Shown here: piece by piece, positions 45,001-54,700 of the stretch | How the letters are laid out: every line of letters begins with the position of its first letter | Position numbering within the stretch: the first letter of the stretch is position 1 | Source: Schistosoma mansoni | Taxonomy: Eukaryota > Platyhelminthes > Trematoda > Strigeidida > Schistosomatidae | DNA: 64,000 nucleotides | Assembly: GCF_000237925.1 (NCBI RefSeq) | Contig: NC_031500.1 | Coordinates: forward strand, 4,895,254-4,959,253 | Direction of reading: 5' to 3' | Program-made: the position numbers and the translations under genes | The notes under the pieces: model-generated | Databases searched by the model: none | Seen by the model: only the letters and a program-made list of their open reading frames with translations | Told to the model about the DNA's origin: nothing

Positions 45001-45970
45001 GCCCAAGGCATGCAATCCGCACTTAATCAGTTGGCAATCAGTATCCGCAGGTACGGCATGTGCTTTGCACCTTCGAAGTGCAAAGTACTCCTACAAGACT
45101 GGCAGGATTCTCATCCTGCACTCACCCTAGATGGTGAGCAGATTGAAGTAGTTGAGAAGTTCGTGTATCTAGGTAGCTATATAAGTGCTGATGGTGGCGT
45201 GAGTGATGAGATTGATGCACGTATAATGAAAGCCAGAGCGGCTTATGCCAATCTGGGCCATCTTTGGCGCCTTCGTGATGTTAGTCTGGCTGTAAAAGGT
45301 CGGGTCTACAACGCGTCGGTGAGAGCAGTTTTGCTCTATGCTTGTGGAACCTGGCCTCTCCGAGTTGAGGATGTTAGACGACTCTCTGTGTTCGATCATC
45401 GTTGTCTCCGAAGGATTGCTGACATCCAGTGGCAACACCATGTTAGTAATGCAGAGGTTCGGCATCGTGTGTTCGGGCACAGAGACGATAATTCAATTGG
45501 TGTTACCATCTTGAAACACCGACTTCGGTGGCTTGGACATGTTTTACGAATGTCGTCCCAGAGACTTCCACGTCGTGCATTATTTGCCGACTCTGGGACT
45601 GGTTGGAAAAAGCGGAGAGGAGGTCAGTGTATGACATGGTGTCGTGGTATGAAGGAAAGCTACAAAGGGCTAGTCTCTGTTGGTCCTTCACGACTCCCTG
45701 GCTGGGGTCCGAGAGATGGTGCAACACAGTGGCTAGAGACGTTATCAGATATGGCTCAGAATAGAAGCCAGTGGCGATCCTGCTGCAACCTTCTTTTACT
45801 TTCTACATAAAGAGTGGTTCTAACTTTCTTAACTGAGTCTTCTGGTTGTACATTTCAGTCCGCCTTATCTTTTCATCCCTTCTCTTCCTACTTTCATTAT
45901 TTTGTGTGGCTCATATGTATCTGGTGCCCTTTTGTACCAATATATATATGTTTAAATAAATAAATAAATA
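42059..45970 (+). mobile_element. Full-length RTE-type LINE with target-site duplication
   Basis: The 3912-bp element begins GCCCCCAAATGCCC and ends in a (TAAA)n tail. It is flanked by ACCTACTTTTTGA at 42046-42058 and 45971-45983. It has a 700-bp GC-rich leader (42059-42759), one long open frame and a 160-bp 3' part. The size fits RTE/SR2-type elements of about 3.9 kb. Every expected part is present, so this is a recent insertion and perhaps a source copy. The leader is shared with the D repeats. Confidence 0.93.
42760..45810 (+). CDS. LINE endonuclease-reverse transcriptase, intact frame
   Basis: The 1016-residue protein nicks target DNA and copies its own RNA there. An AP-like endonuclease occupies about residues 20-285: FNVRT (24-28), SETRIQD with Glu55, GDLNAQVG (179-186) and SDH (276-278), all catalytic positions kept. 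The reverse transcriptase lies at about 500-780: SPGPDDLPP, NNYRGISLLP, AGFRSGRGCIDHI, VFLDIGAAFDSLD (motif A), VRQGCPISPFLFN (motif B) and YADD at 737-740 (motif C). The C-terminal tail has RWLGHVLRM. There is no separate ORF1 protein, as usual for RTE. The first ATG of the frame is taken as start; nothing in the sequence contradicts it. Clade assignment to RTE rests on layout and motifs. It is on the opposite strand to the SPP gene further right. Confidence 0.92.
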   Translation: MLPPITNTEAVFLKPRTPFKLVSFNVRTLMQIGQQMGLAMSLESLNVDVCCLSETRIQDSSEVLQIRSPSVASKSLFHVRLSGDSVASSSGLAGVGVALSARAEAALIDWIPINSRLCAVRLESSIKVRRNQREKRCLFVIYAYAPTDCSPDAIKDEFYHQLTVLLQKARSTDIVVLAGDLNAQVGRLGTEESRLGGRWGLVGRRTDNGDRLLQLCTDHNLFLASTNFRHSHRRCATWRPPSASQAWTQIDHIAISYRWRGCVQDCRSFWSTYLESDHALVCANLTLLFSGRRIDHHQRIDVSKLAATPVASKYRAELASRLATIPPKSIDEHWLHLHDAMKMASKAACGFAKRPAYKHWVSSGSLQLMEARRSTPGDREYDHKRRLLRNEIGQSLRKDREAWWSERANEMEAAAASGNCRKLFQLIRATGSKKSGVSETIYEDDGMPITNISRRLGRWAEFFEGQFNWPAAPATSTSLSCPPWPVTTDPPNEAEVRKELQLLKRYKSPGPDDLPPALFKDGGDFLAKELTVLFAKVWEQESVPTSWNESIVVPIFKKGSRCSCNNYRGISLLPIASKLLASIILRRLFKTRERFTREEQAGFRSGRGCIDHIFTLRQMLEHRHTYRRPTIVVFLDIGAAFDSLDRTVLWDCLLKKGVPEKFINILKALYTNTSGRVRAYNHLSPLFHSSTAVRQGCPISPFLFNFAIDDILETALMDVSNGGVDLLPGERLLDLEYADDIVLLCDNAQGMQSALNQLAISIRRYGMCFAPSKCKVLLQDWQDSHPALTLDGEQIEVVEKFVYLGSYISADGGVSDEIDARIMKARAAYANLGHLWRLRDVSLAVKGRVYNASVRAVLLYACGTWPLRVEDVRRLSVFDHRCLRRIADIQWQHHVSNAEVRHRVFGHRDDNSIGVTILKHRLRWLGHVLRMSSQRLPRRALFADSGTGWKKRRGGQCMTWCRGMKESYKGLVSVGPSRLPGWGPRDGATQWLETLSDMAQNRSQWRSCCNLLLLST

Positions 45971-45983
45971 ACCTACTTTTTGA

Positions 45984-46560
45984 AGCAAATAATCCACTGA
46001 GTTGTTACCACATGAAAAGACTAACACCAGCATACATCACTGTCTATTTCTTATTTTAATCGCTGAAAAATTCCCATCATATTAAAACAATTATATGAAC
46101 GATGAATATTCTTTTCAATAATTTCTCATAAGAATTTACAATTATAAATCCAAATTAATAATCCACAAAAAGTTGGCCAAGTTTAAGACAGAGTATATCA
46201 TTTAAGAAACTGTAATATGTGAATCAAGGAGTGTTCGTAATATAAAGTTAGATCGAATCGTTAATGTTTGGGTGACTAATATGAAGTGTCAACTTGAATC
46301 AGTTTATAAGTGAAATGAAATGTTGACATAAATGATCATAATAAATATAGTTGACATGGGGTGAAAGAGAATAATAGGATTACAAATCAGAAATTACTTA
46401 ATATGTAGAATAATATGAATTAGATCAGATATAGTAGATAGGGGTAGATGCTGGATAAATTTCTCTAAAAGGTTAGCAAGTGTAATAATAATAATGACAA
46501 TGGTAAAACGTGTAGATAAAATAAGCTTAGGATATAAAAATGAACCTTAATCAAATTACG
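45984..46560. other. No recognised feature
   Basis: AT-rich DNA between the LINE and the Penelope-like fragment. It may include the latter's 3' untranslated part. Confidence 0.4.
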
Positions 46561-47647
46561 TCACCATACTATAAAATTGATTATTAACAAGTTGGCCAGG
46601 GTAAAAGGAGCGGCTGGACATATTTCTTTTGGATGCAAACCTCTGGCTTTTTTTATCCGGATAGCAATCGCCTTAGTCGTCTGCAGAATTCTTAATCTGA
46701 CGGAGTTAAATAGACTGTTGTTGACACGATATATTGTTGCGAAAGATTGCTCCATGTTGGCTGTATGTTCCGTCTGAACTAAATGGGCTAAAATGGAACT
46801 ATTAACCGTTTTGACTACACCTTTGCTTAACCACACTGGGAGGTGCTCAAGAGCCCGAATATACAAATTCCTAGAAAATCTGCTTATATAACTTGCCGCA
46901 CAGGAGCAGTTGAATTGATAGATACAAAAAGAGGTGGCTAGTCTAGGCAATTTATCTTTCAACATCCGCGTGATCATTGGACGTGTGGAAAACATTAGCT
47001 GTAGTTTACTTGAATTAAAAGTTCTTTGGATTAATCTTCGTAACTTGAGTCTTAGCATTTCACTATGTGCATCGCCTCTGAATTCTAGGCGTATATACAG
47101 AGGCTTTTTATTCACGGTTAAGCATTCTTTATACTTTGTTTGATTGGCTATGTTTTTATGTATAAATCTCTCCGGGTATCCGTTTTCTCTCAGGGTCGTG
47201 TATAATGCTTTTGTTTCATCTTCGACCGCATCCCGAGAGCATATGGTCTTGACTCTATGGTGTAATGCCTTAATCAGGTTCCTTTTGTATTGTAGAGGAA
47301 CAAAACTGAGAAAGTTTGTATATTGATCCGCCATATTGTTTATGTTTCTCCTTAATGAACCGTCTTTTCTCCTTGTAAGAAGAACATCTAGAAAGGCTAT
47401 CCTACCTCCATTTTCCTCTTCACATGTGAATTTTATGGACCGATGTACTGTATTGAATAACTCAAGTGTTTCTATTAAGTGAGTATAGTCGTTACAAAGG
47501 ATGAACGTGTCGTCCATATATCGGCAGTAAAATGAAAGCTTTTCAATCTGTTTTGCCAGTGGGCGGTTTTCTAGTTTCAAGAGAAAAATATCAGCCAATA
47601 TGAGACTTAGGGGTGAACCCATCGCGACACCATCTATTTGTCTGTAT
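46561..47647 (-). mobile_element. Penelope-like element, 3' part
   Basis: The minus strand encodes the C-terminal half of a Penelope-like protein. It shows YRQIDGVAMGSPLS, the catalytic YMDD (CRYMDDTFILC), IAFLDVLLTR, and a degenerate GIY-YIG-type endonuclease region (CSCAASYISRFSRN followed by HLPVWLSKG and ILAHLVQTEH). Together with 50089-50760 it forms one fossil copy that was split by nested insertions. It is not whole. Confidence 0.9.
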
Positions 47648-48165
47648 TTTATTTTATTTAAACACATAAATATTGGTACAAAAAGCACCAGATAAATATG
47701 CGCCTCACAAATCTCATTTCATTTGTGTGAGGGCTGTGATACTGCCTAGGTGCCCAGACTGAAGCAGGTGGTTTTCTTAGGGGGCCACACCCCGAGCCTT
47801 TGACCTAAAGGTCTAGTCCACAAGGCAGTGGAGCATCGTAAGGAGATGTAGTCCCATGGTAGCCGGTGACCAACAATAGGTTCATACGCCATTCGTTCCA
47901 TCAGGATACTGGAGCCTATGTGCACCATTGGTTTGGAATCAGGGTTTTCCAACTCCCCTAGATGGACCCTCCATGTCCACCAACCCGGTTAAAGCACCGG
48001 ACATTCGCTTTTTGTCCTGTCGATTTCGTAAACAACAGTTGTGCCGCGAGGAGGTAATGAGCAAGACTTTCCTGACAGAGGCTGTATACACGTGGCCATA
48101 TGAGGGCACTTGGAGAGGGAGAGCTGACTCTCTCCACTCTTGACCGTATCAGTGAATTTGGGGGC
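47648..48165 (-). repeat. D repeat, full-length, antisense
   Basis: It runs from the tail at the Penelope junction (TATTTTATTTTATTTAAACA) to the exact 5' end (complement GCCCCCAAATTCACTG) at 48165. The sequences outside its two ends do not form a target duplication, so one of its flanks has been exchanged since insertion. Confidence 0.88.
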
Positions 48166-48667
48166 AATTAACTGTTAAGGTAGACTCAATTATTATCTAT
48201 CTCAATGATTAGACAATGGGAAAGAAAATCCCAACAAGATAATAAAAAAATAAAATAGTTAAAATGATTACAAAAGTAATATTGACGCACCATGTTTACT
48301 TCGTGTATGAATTGCTTGGGGCTATGAGTCATATGCTTAAGAATCGGTCACAATGGTACAAATCAGTTCATTTTTTATCTTTCTTTAGATCTCGAATTTT
48401 GAAATTATATTATACTTTTGTATACGTAATCTTTGCTACCTAGATGAAATTTCTCAAAATTCATATTCCCTCAACAACGTTTTCTATAACCTAATTGGTT
48501 GCTATCTTCGTTAGTCTGATAACTCTGTTGTGTGCTCCAAGGTAATTGAGCGTTATGATATGAAAAAATTATTTCCCTGTCTGTTTTTGACTTCTCAGAA
48601 TATAAAGTCAGTCGTAAGGATTATTAACGTTGAAGTGTTGTTGTATAAGATGTATCCTATTTATTCA
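48166..48667. other. No recognised feature
   Basis: AT-rich filler within the split Penelope-like element. Nothing recognised. Confidence 0.4.
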
Positions 48668-48833
48668 TTCGTCCATATGTCTAAATAGCATTTGAGCATT
48701 ATTAATGATGTCAGGTCGTGATAAAAACACTAATCCTAATTTCTAACTCTAAATCCTAATTCCTTAGACTAATTTACAACACTTTAGTATCGCTCAAATG
48801 TCAACCATAAACTATAGTCCTACCGGATCCTCA
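48668..48833 (-). repeat. Decayed second copy of the TIR element
   Basis: The end CCATAAACTATAGTCCTACC and the interior words AAATCCTAATTCCTT and GTTTTTATCA (complement) occur in the same order as in 31003-31290. The far end is poorly kept. Confidence 0.45.
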
Positions 48834-48947
48834 ATAGTTCGTAAAAAGACCGTAAGTTAACCACAAACTCCAAAATTTTAACTTTTATTATTAAGATTTG
48901 ACATTTACACCTCATTGAATGGAAAGGTTCACCATAACCTCTCTTTA

Positions 48948-49147
48948 NNNNNNNNNNNNNNNNNNNNNNNNNNNNNNNNNNNNNNNNNNNNNNNNNNNNN
49001 NNNNNNNNNNNNNNNNNNNNNNNNNNNNNNNNNNNNNNNNNNNNNNNNNNNNNNNNNNNNNNNNNNNNNNNNNNNNNNNNNNNNNNNNNNNNNNNNNNNN
49101 NNNNNNNNNNNNNNNNNNNNNNNNNNNNNNNNNNNNNNNNNNNNNNN
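48948..49147. other. Assembly gap (200 N)
   Basis: Exactly 200 N, so the size is unknown. It lies directly beside a D copy that continues into it. Confidence 0.99.
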
Positions 49148-49448
49148 ATGGTAGCCGGTGACCAACAGTAGGTTCATACGCCATTCGTTCCTTCGGTATC
49201 CTGGAGCCCATGTACACCATAGGTTTGGAATCAGGGTTTTCCAACTCCCCTAGGTGGATCCTCCACATCCACCAACCCTGTTAAAGCACCGGACATTCGC
49301 TTTTCGTCCTCTCACTGTTGTGAACAACACCCCTGCCACGAGAAGGCAGTGAGTAGGACTTCCCTGGCAGAGGCTATATATTCACGTGGCCATGTGAGAG
49401 CATTTCGAGAGGGAGAGTGAACTTTCCCCACTCTCGGCCGTACCAGGG
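49148..49448 (-). repeat. D repeat, antisense, entering the gap
   Basis: It covers the 5' two-thirds of D on the minus strand. It starts 11 bases inside the true 5' end (CCCTGGTACGGCC) and is cut by the gap. With the sense D copy at 49583 it makes a 300-bp inverted repeat around a 134-bp loop. Confidence 0.85.
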
Positions 49449-49582
49449 CTATTGATACCTAGTTGTCGAGTAAACTGTCGTACAAGTAAGTGTGGTCATG
49501 CGGTTTTGTCAAGTTCAAAGACAAAACATTTTACTCGTAGCTCCTTAACATTAACAGCTTAATCCTTGTACCTACTTTTTGA
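49449..49582 (+). repeat. Copy of the intact LINE's left flank
   Basis: Same as 41924-42058, including the 13-bp target sequence next to the element start, although no matching target copy follows the D tail at 50088. Confidence 0.9.
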
Positions 49583-50088
49583 GCCCCCAAATGCCCTGGT
49601 ACGGCCGAGAGTGGGGAAAGTCCACTCTCCCTCTCGAAATGCTCTCACATGGCCACGTGAATATATAGCCTCTGCCAGGGAAGTCCTACTCACTGCCTTC
49701 TCGTGGCAGGGGTGTTGTTCACAAAAGTGAGAGGACGAAAAGCGAATGTCCGGTGCTTTAACAGGGTTGGTGGATGTGGAGGATCCACCTAGGGGAGTTG
49801 GAAAACCCTGATTCCAAACCAATGGTGCACATGGGCTCCAGGATCCTGAAGGAACGAATGGCGTATGAACCTACTGTTGGTCACCGGCTACCATGGGACT
49901 ACATCTCCTCACGATGCTCCATTGCCTTGTGGAATAGACCTTTAGGTCAAAGGCTCGGGGTGTGGCCCCCTAAGAAAACCACCTGCTTCAATCTGGGCAG
50001 TACCACAGCCCTCACACAAATGAAATGAGATTTGTGAGGCGCATATTTATCTGGTGCTTCCTTGTACCAATATTTGTGTTTAAATAAA
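49583..50088 (+). repeat. D repeat, full-length, chimeric
   Basis: From 49583 to about 49762 it is base-for-base like the intact LINE's leader. After that it follows the D consensus (AACAGGGTTGG, GATCCACC) and ends in a D tail at the Penelope junction. This is the pattern of a recombination or a misjoin. Confidence 0.88.
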
Positions 50089-50760
50089 ATAAAAAAGTCG
50101 GTCTCAATAAGATATCCAGCTTATGTACCTTCGGTAGTCCATATAACCTAGGTAATTGAGTACCTGTCGGCTTAATTGATACATATATGTCCGGTGAACT
50201 TATCTGCTGATTTCTGAGCTCTTTTAAAGATCTGGCCAGTTCATTATCTATCTTATTATTGACATCTTTTTGGTTATTCAGTTTCTGAGATTTTTGATGA
50301 TCATTTAAGATGTTATTCATCTTGTCAATGTAGTCTTTTTTGTTAAGTAAGACAGTTCCTGTTCCTTTATCAGGTTTTGCGACAATCAGATTCTCGTCAT
50401 TAATAAGTTCACTGATAGCCTCCTTATGTTTTTTAGTCAAAATACTTCTGTAGTTATATCTACTATTCTTAAACTGATAGCTACTGTCAACAATGTTTGC
50501 TTTGAGATGTTCAAGTTCCTGACCAGAAGTCGGCACTAGATCGGATGTCTGACGATTTAGGTTTTTAAATTGGATGTCCGTATCCATATAATTTACGCGG
50601 TTTTGTGTATCACAGAAGTTTAGACCTAGTGCTAATACTTCAAGCTTTTCTTTATTTAATTCATTACTGGAAAAATTATGCACATACCTTTTTGGTTCAG
50701 TCGGAAATTTATTTTCAACTGGTTGGTTCTCTAGGCTTTTGGATTTATAATTGTAGAACC
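50089..50760 (-). mobile_element. Penelope-like element, 5' part
   Basis: The minus strand encodes the N-terminal part and first reverse-transcriptase motifs of a Penelope-like protein: KRYVHNFSSNELNKEKLEVL, VAKPDKGTGTVLLNKKDY and LPRLYGLPKVHK. The coding sequence stops at the D tail. It belongs with 46561-47647. The fossil is broken. Confidence 0.9.
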
Positions 50761-51412
50761 TGATGAGAAATTATTGAAGAGAATATTCTTTGTTCGTATA
50801 ATTGTATTCATTATTCGCAAGGAAATGTTTGCAAATAGACCTACCTCACTAGGCTTCGTGACCTAAGTAATCGAAGGATAGTGTATCCAATAAAAGTTCT
50901 AGACAGTCTAAAATACCCCGTGCCTAATTAAATGGAAAGAACGAGATCTACCTAGTAATCTTTACTTGACACTTCACACTTAAACATACACTTGAACGAG
51001 GTTCTCATGCCATATTAGGTCTAATGGTTTTGTCGAAAGTCCACCGAGAAAGTGCATGGACGACGTATCATTACTTCAGTAACTAATCCCTGATCCCCAA
51101 GTTTATTTCAAATTAGGGACATAAGATGCAATAATGCGCTAAATTATTGTTAGTTGCCACCAATTCTACAAATACATCAGCATTTAAAATGAAGTATCAT
51201 TTAGGAAAAAATTTATTATTAGTACTGTCAAAACAATCAAGATATTATGTTAAATATGTATTCATCATAAAATGAAAATGATGATCTGAAGAAGTAACTT
51301 TGATTGCTTGCCGTAGTTATATAATAATATTCACATATTTCGGTATTTTCACTTTTTATGATGTTTAGATCTTGAATACTGATGTCCCAAAATAAACAGA
51401 CAGTGTAACAGA
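50761..51412. other. No recognised feature
   Basis: AT-rich stretch between the Penelope-like fossil and the end of the SPP gene. Nothing recognised. Confidence 0.4.
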
Positions 51413-51418
51413 TTTATT
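51413..51418 (-). promoter_or_regulatory. Likely polyadenylation signal of the SPP gene
   Basis: AATAAA on the minus strand, about 225 bases after the stop codon. It is the first canonical signal seen downstream. Confidence 0.5.
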
Positions 51419-51640
51419 AGCAAAGAGATAAAGTTAGAACAAATGTCAAACAAGAAAGTTGTGTTAGAGTTTTTCACAAACAACATTATTTCACAGAAAA
51501 CAAAACAAACATTCAGCATGTAGCACAAACGTTACATACTTAACACTGTGCAAATAAATATATTTGTATACATAAGTTATATATGGACAGATTAGGATGA
51601 TAAAATCGGTCAGTTGCTCCCACCCCAAAGGTTGATATTG

Positions 51641-51716
51641 TTATTTACTTTTCTTAGAGTCGTTCGACACTTCAGCCTCCTGACTTTCCTTCTCAGTTTC
51701 CGGTTCATCTTCATAG
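51641..51716 (-). CDS. SPP: SPP last coding exon
   Basis: The acceptor TTTTTTCTAG precedes CTATGAAG; the first C completes the Ser codon split with the previous exon. It encodes YEDEPETEKESQEAEVSNDS followed by KKSK and a TAA stop (51641-51643): an acidic cytosolic tail with a C-terminal ER-retrieval motif. Confidence 0.93.
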
Positions 51717-54700
51717 CTAGAAAAAATATGAATAAACTAGTCTATATTTTGAAAAAGAAAACAGTATAATGCAATTACAGTTGACGACTATACATCTTAT
51801 GAATTATGGCCTCATAAATACATATTTCGATCAGTGTTTGAAAAAGTCGGGTGATTTGGCTCGGAATACGTCAGTATTTACTTTCCATCTTCTCCTAGAT
51901 CTCGATTTTCAATATTCTTTCTGTCTCGAATATTATTAGTGCTTAATCCTTCTCGTTATCTTTACTACCAAATTATTATATATTATATTGTGTTGATTTC
52001 ATCTCACTCTGCTAACGTGATATGGCATCTTAGACTAATGCACATCTGTTCCAGGGTCCACATTGTTAACAACTGACTGGTGTTTTGATGATGATTTAAT
52101 CCAACTTATGTGGTTAGTCATACTAATTATTAAAAAATAACGGCTTGAGAGAGAATTCCTATTTAGTACATAATTCAGATAGTTTTGACACGTGTATATA
52201 TAAATACACTTCTGAGGTGTAGCAGTTCTGCATGTTAAATTAAGATGAAGTAAGCAACGATTTAAATAAGTCAACGAGAGGATTAAGACAAAGTGTAGAA
52301 AATATCTTATTATCGAAATTTATTATGAAATCTGGTTGTCAGAAAACAAGCATTTCAACCATTTCACTGTATTGATTTTTGGAAATGTATAATTAGATTT
52401 ATGGTTTAACAACTGATGACCTTAGCTTAGATTTTTTTTAGTACAAATTAAGATCTTGTGCATATGGTGATTGTCACGCATACACAAACATCATGAGGTT
52501 ACTTATTAACTTGTATTACTGACCTACTTAATTAGCCGATATTAATGACTTAATATTTTACATTTTTAAGCGGAATATTGTGCATAAATTGTGTAGATAA
52601 ATCAATTAAAATTGCTATCTGTATAGAGATGACAAAGTTATTATCAGCGATAACAGAACATAATTCCATTGTGAATAAAAGTCAATGCAGTCAAATTCCT
52701 AAAACTAATTGCTTTTGTTTATATTATTTATTTATTTATTTTTACTTTCTCTAGATAGGTATAATGTTCAAAATTAGAAATTAAAGACACTAGAAGATGC
52801 ATTTCGAAATACGTTGAGTTTGGTGTCAAATGCAATCACATTTCTCAGACAAGTGGTCACATAGTACTGTTAGTGAACGAGAAATTAGGTGGGGAAAACC
52901 AATTTATTGTTTGATGCAAAATCACACAGTAGCTTAGTAAAATGTGAAAGTCATACATTAAATACGTCATTTGCGCATCTTCTTTGCGTTATCATTTACA
53001 CATTCCATTATCTCTCTAATCCTGTTGTAATCACAATGGCTCAGTTTCTCTACATGTTCTCTTCTCTTCAATCTTCTGCTGACAGGCATTTCACTTCCCA
53101 CTGCTGCTACATACTACTTATATCTGTCAACATAAGTAGCCTACACCGCTGTAGGATTATGTACATTTATCAAACAAAAATAATATTACAATATACGTTA
53201 GGTTAGTCTTGTTAAGTCATTTCTAATAAGTAGCTTATTTCTTTTTTTTTACAATAATCAGATTATAGATTGGGATGCATTGAAAATTTGAAAAAAAGCT
53301 GAGAGATTTGTCTACTAGGAGAAAACATCGACTTATTTTTATAAACATCAGAGCAGGAACTCACCTAAACATTGCACTGAGATCGTTTTTCACTAAAGCC
53401 ATAAGCAATGGTGCACCCAAACAGGCAGGTACCAGGTAAAGTAAAGCCGGCTAAATTAATGAAAAGGCAGTAAACATAGTTATTTATGTAACAAAAGTTT
53501 TATTCCAATAGAAAAAATCTGCAAACAGAAAGTGTGGAATAATTTTAAAATAGGTAAACAAAAATAACTGAATATTAAAGCTAATATTTTCCAAAAATAA
53601 ATCCCCCGCTACGAACAAAACATTATGGGATAGAATAAAAGCAATACATACTACTTATTCTACAGAAAATAGAATCCTGAAATGGATCATAACAATCACT
53701 GAATCTTTTTAGTGAATAATGATAATACTATGAATAAGTTTAACAGTAATTTACATTTTTGGTGAAATTATTCAGATTAAATGGATGATACTGAAGTCAA
53801 TTAGTCAATCACAAACTAGATGGTACATATGTTGATGTTCACAAACCGTAGACTTGCGATTATCATTGAGTCTAACATAGTCTTCATGCTAATGAAGACT
53901 TAACGATAATCACAAGTTTACAGTTTGTGAACGTCAAGATAGGTTTTCCCCACTTATTACATCTAGTTTATATGTGTTGCATAAATATGAACTGAATATT
54001 CGTCATATAACCTGTCAATTCAACTATGGTTACTTTTCTTTGCTCGTTTTCTATTATTTATCTTGCATTATATTTACAATCATAAACACGTAATCCTAAT
54101 CAATATTTGAAAATTATGAAAACACGAAGAGAATAAATTTAGGAGGATATTCTTTGTTCGAATTGATTTTCACACTGAAATATTAGGCTCTTTACCGTCA
54201 TTGAAATTCCAACCTTCCATCAATGTCACAAAGAGAGAAGGATGGCTTAATACGCTTGGAATCATTCTGCAACACATAAATTGACACCGATAACGCCAGT
54301 GATATAACAGTGAAGACAAATATAGCTATGAAAAGATTTTTACATAAGCAATAGTTGGATTTCTGAGGTATTACGAGACAAGACATTGCTAAATCTATGA
54401 TCACTGCTTAGTCTAACGAAGTCGTCACTAAATACAAGTTATTGGAAACAATATTGGTCATACAACCACTGACATAACAATGGACAGAAAGTTTGTCGAT
54501 AAAATGAACAGTGAAGAGCTGTGATTATCATAAAACTAGTTGGTTAATAGACCATAACGAAGGATACTTTATCTTTTAGTGACGAGATCTAAAACATATG
54601 AAGGTTCAAATGCAAATTAACTATAGAAAAATCCAGAACTGGAACCACACCAACTCAATATATAATTGAATAATACACGTATAGATACTTTTCATGTCAG

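Noticed and set aside
52889-53206. 105-codon frame in an SPP intron
   Set aside because: It lies within an old E repeat and has no domain.
54198-54404. 68-codon minus-strand frame with a hydrophobic stretch between SPP exons
   Set aside because: The neighbouring SPP exons join in phase without it and no homologous segment is expected there. It is most likely intronic chance.
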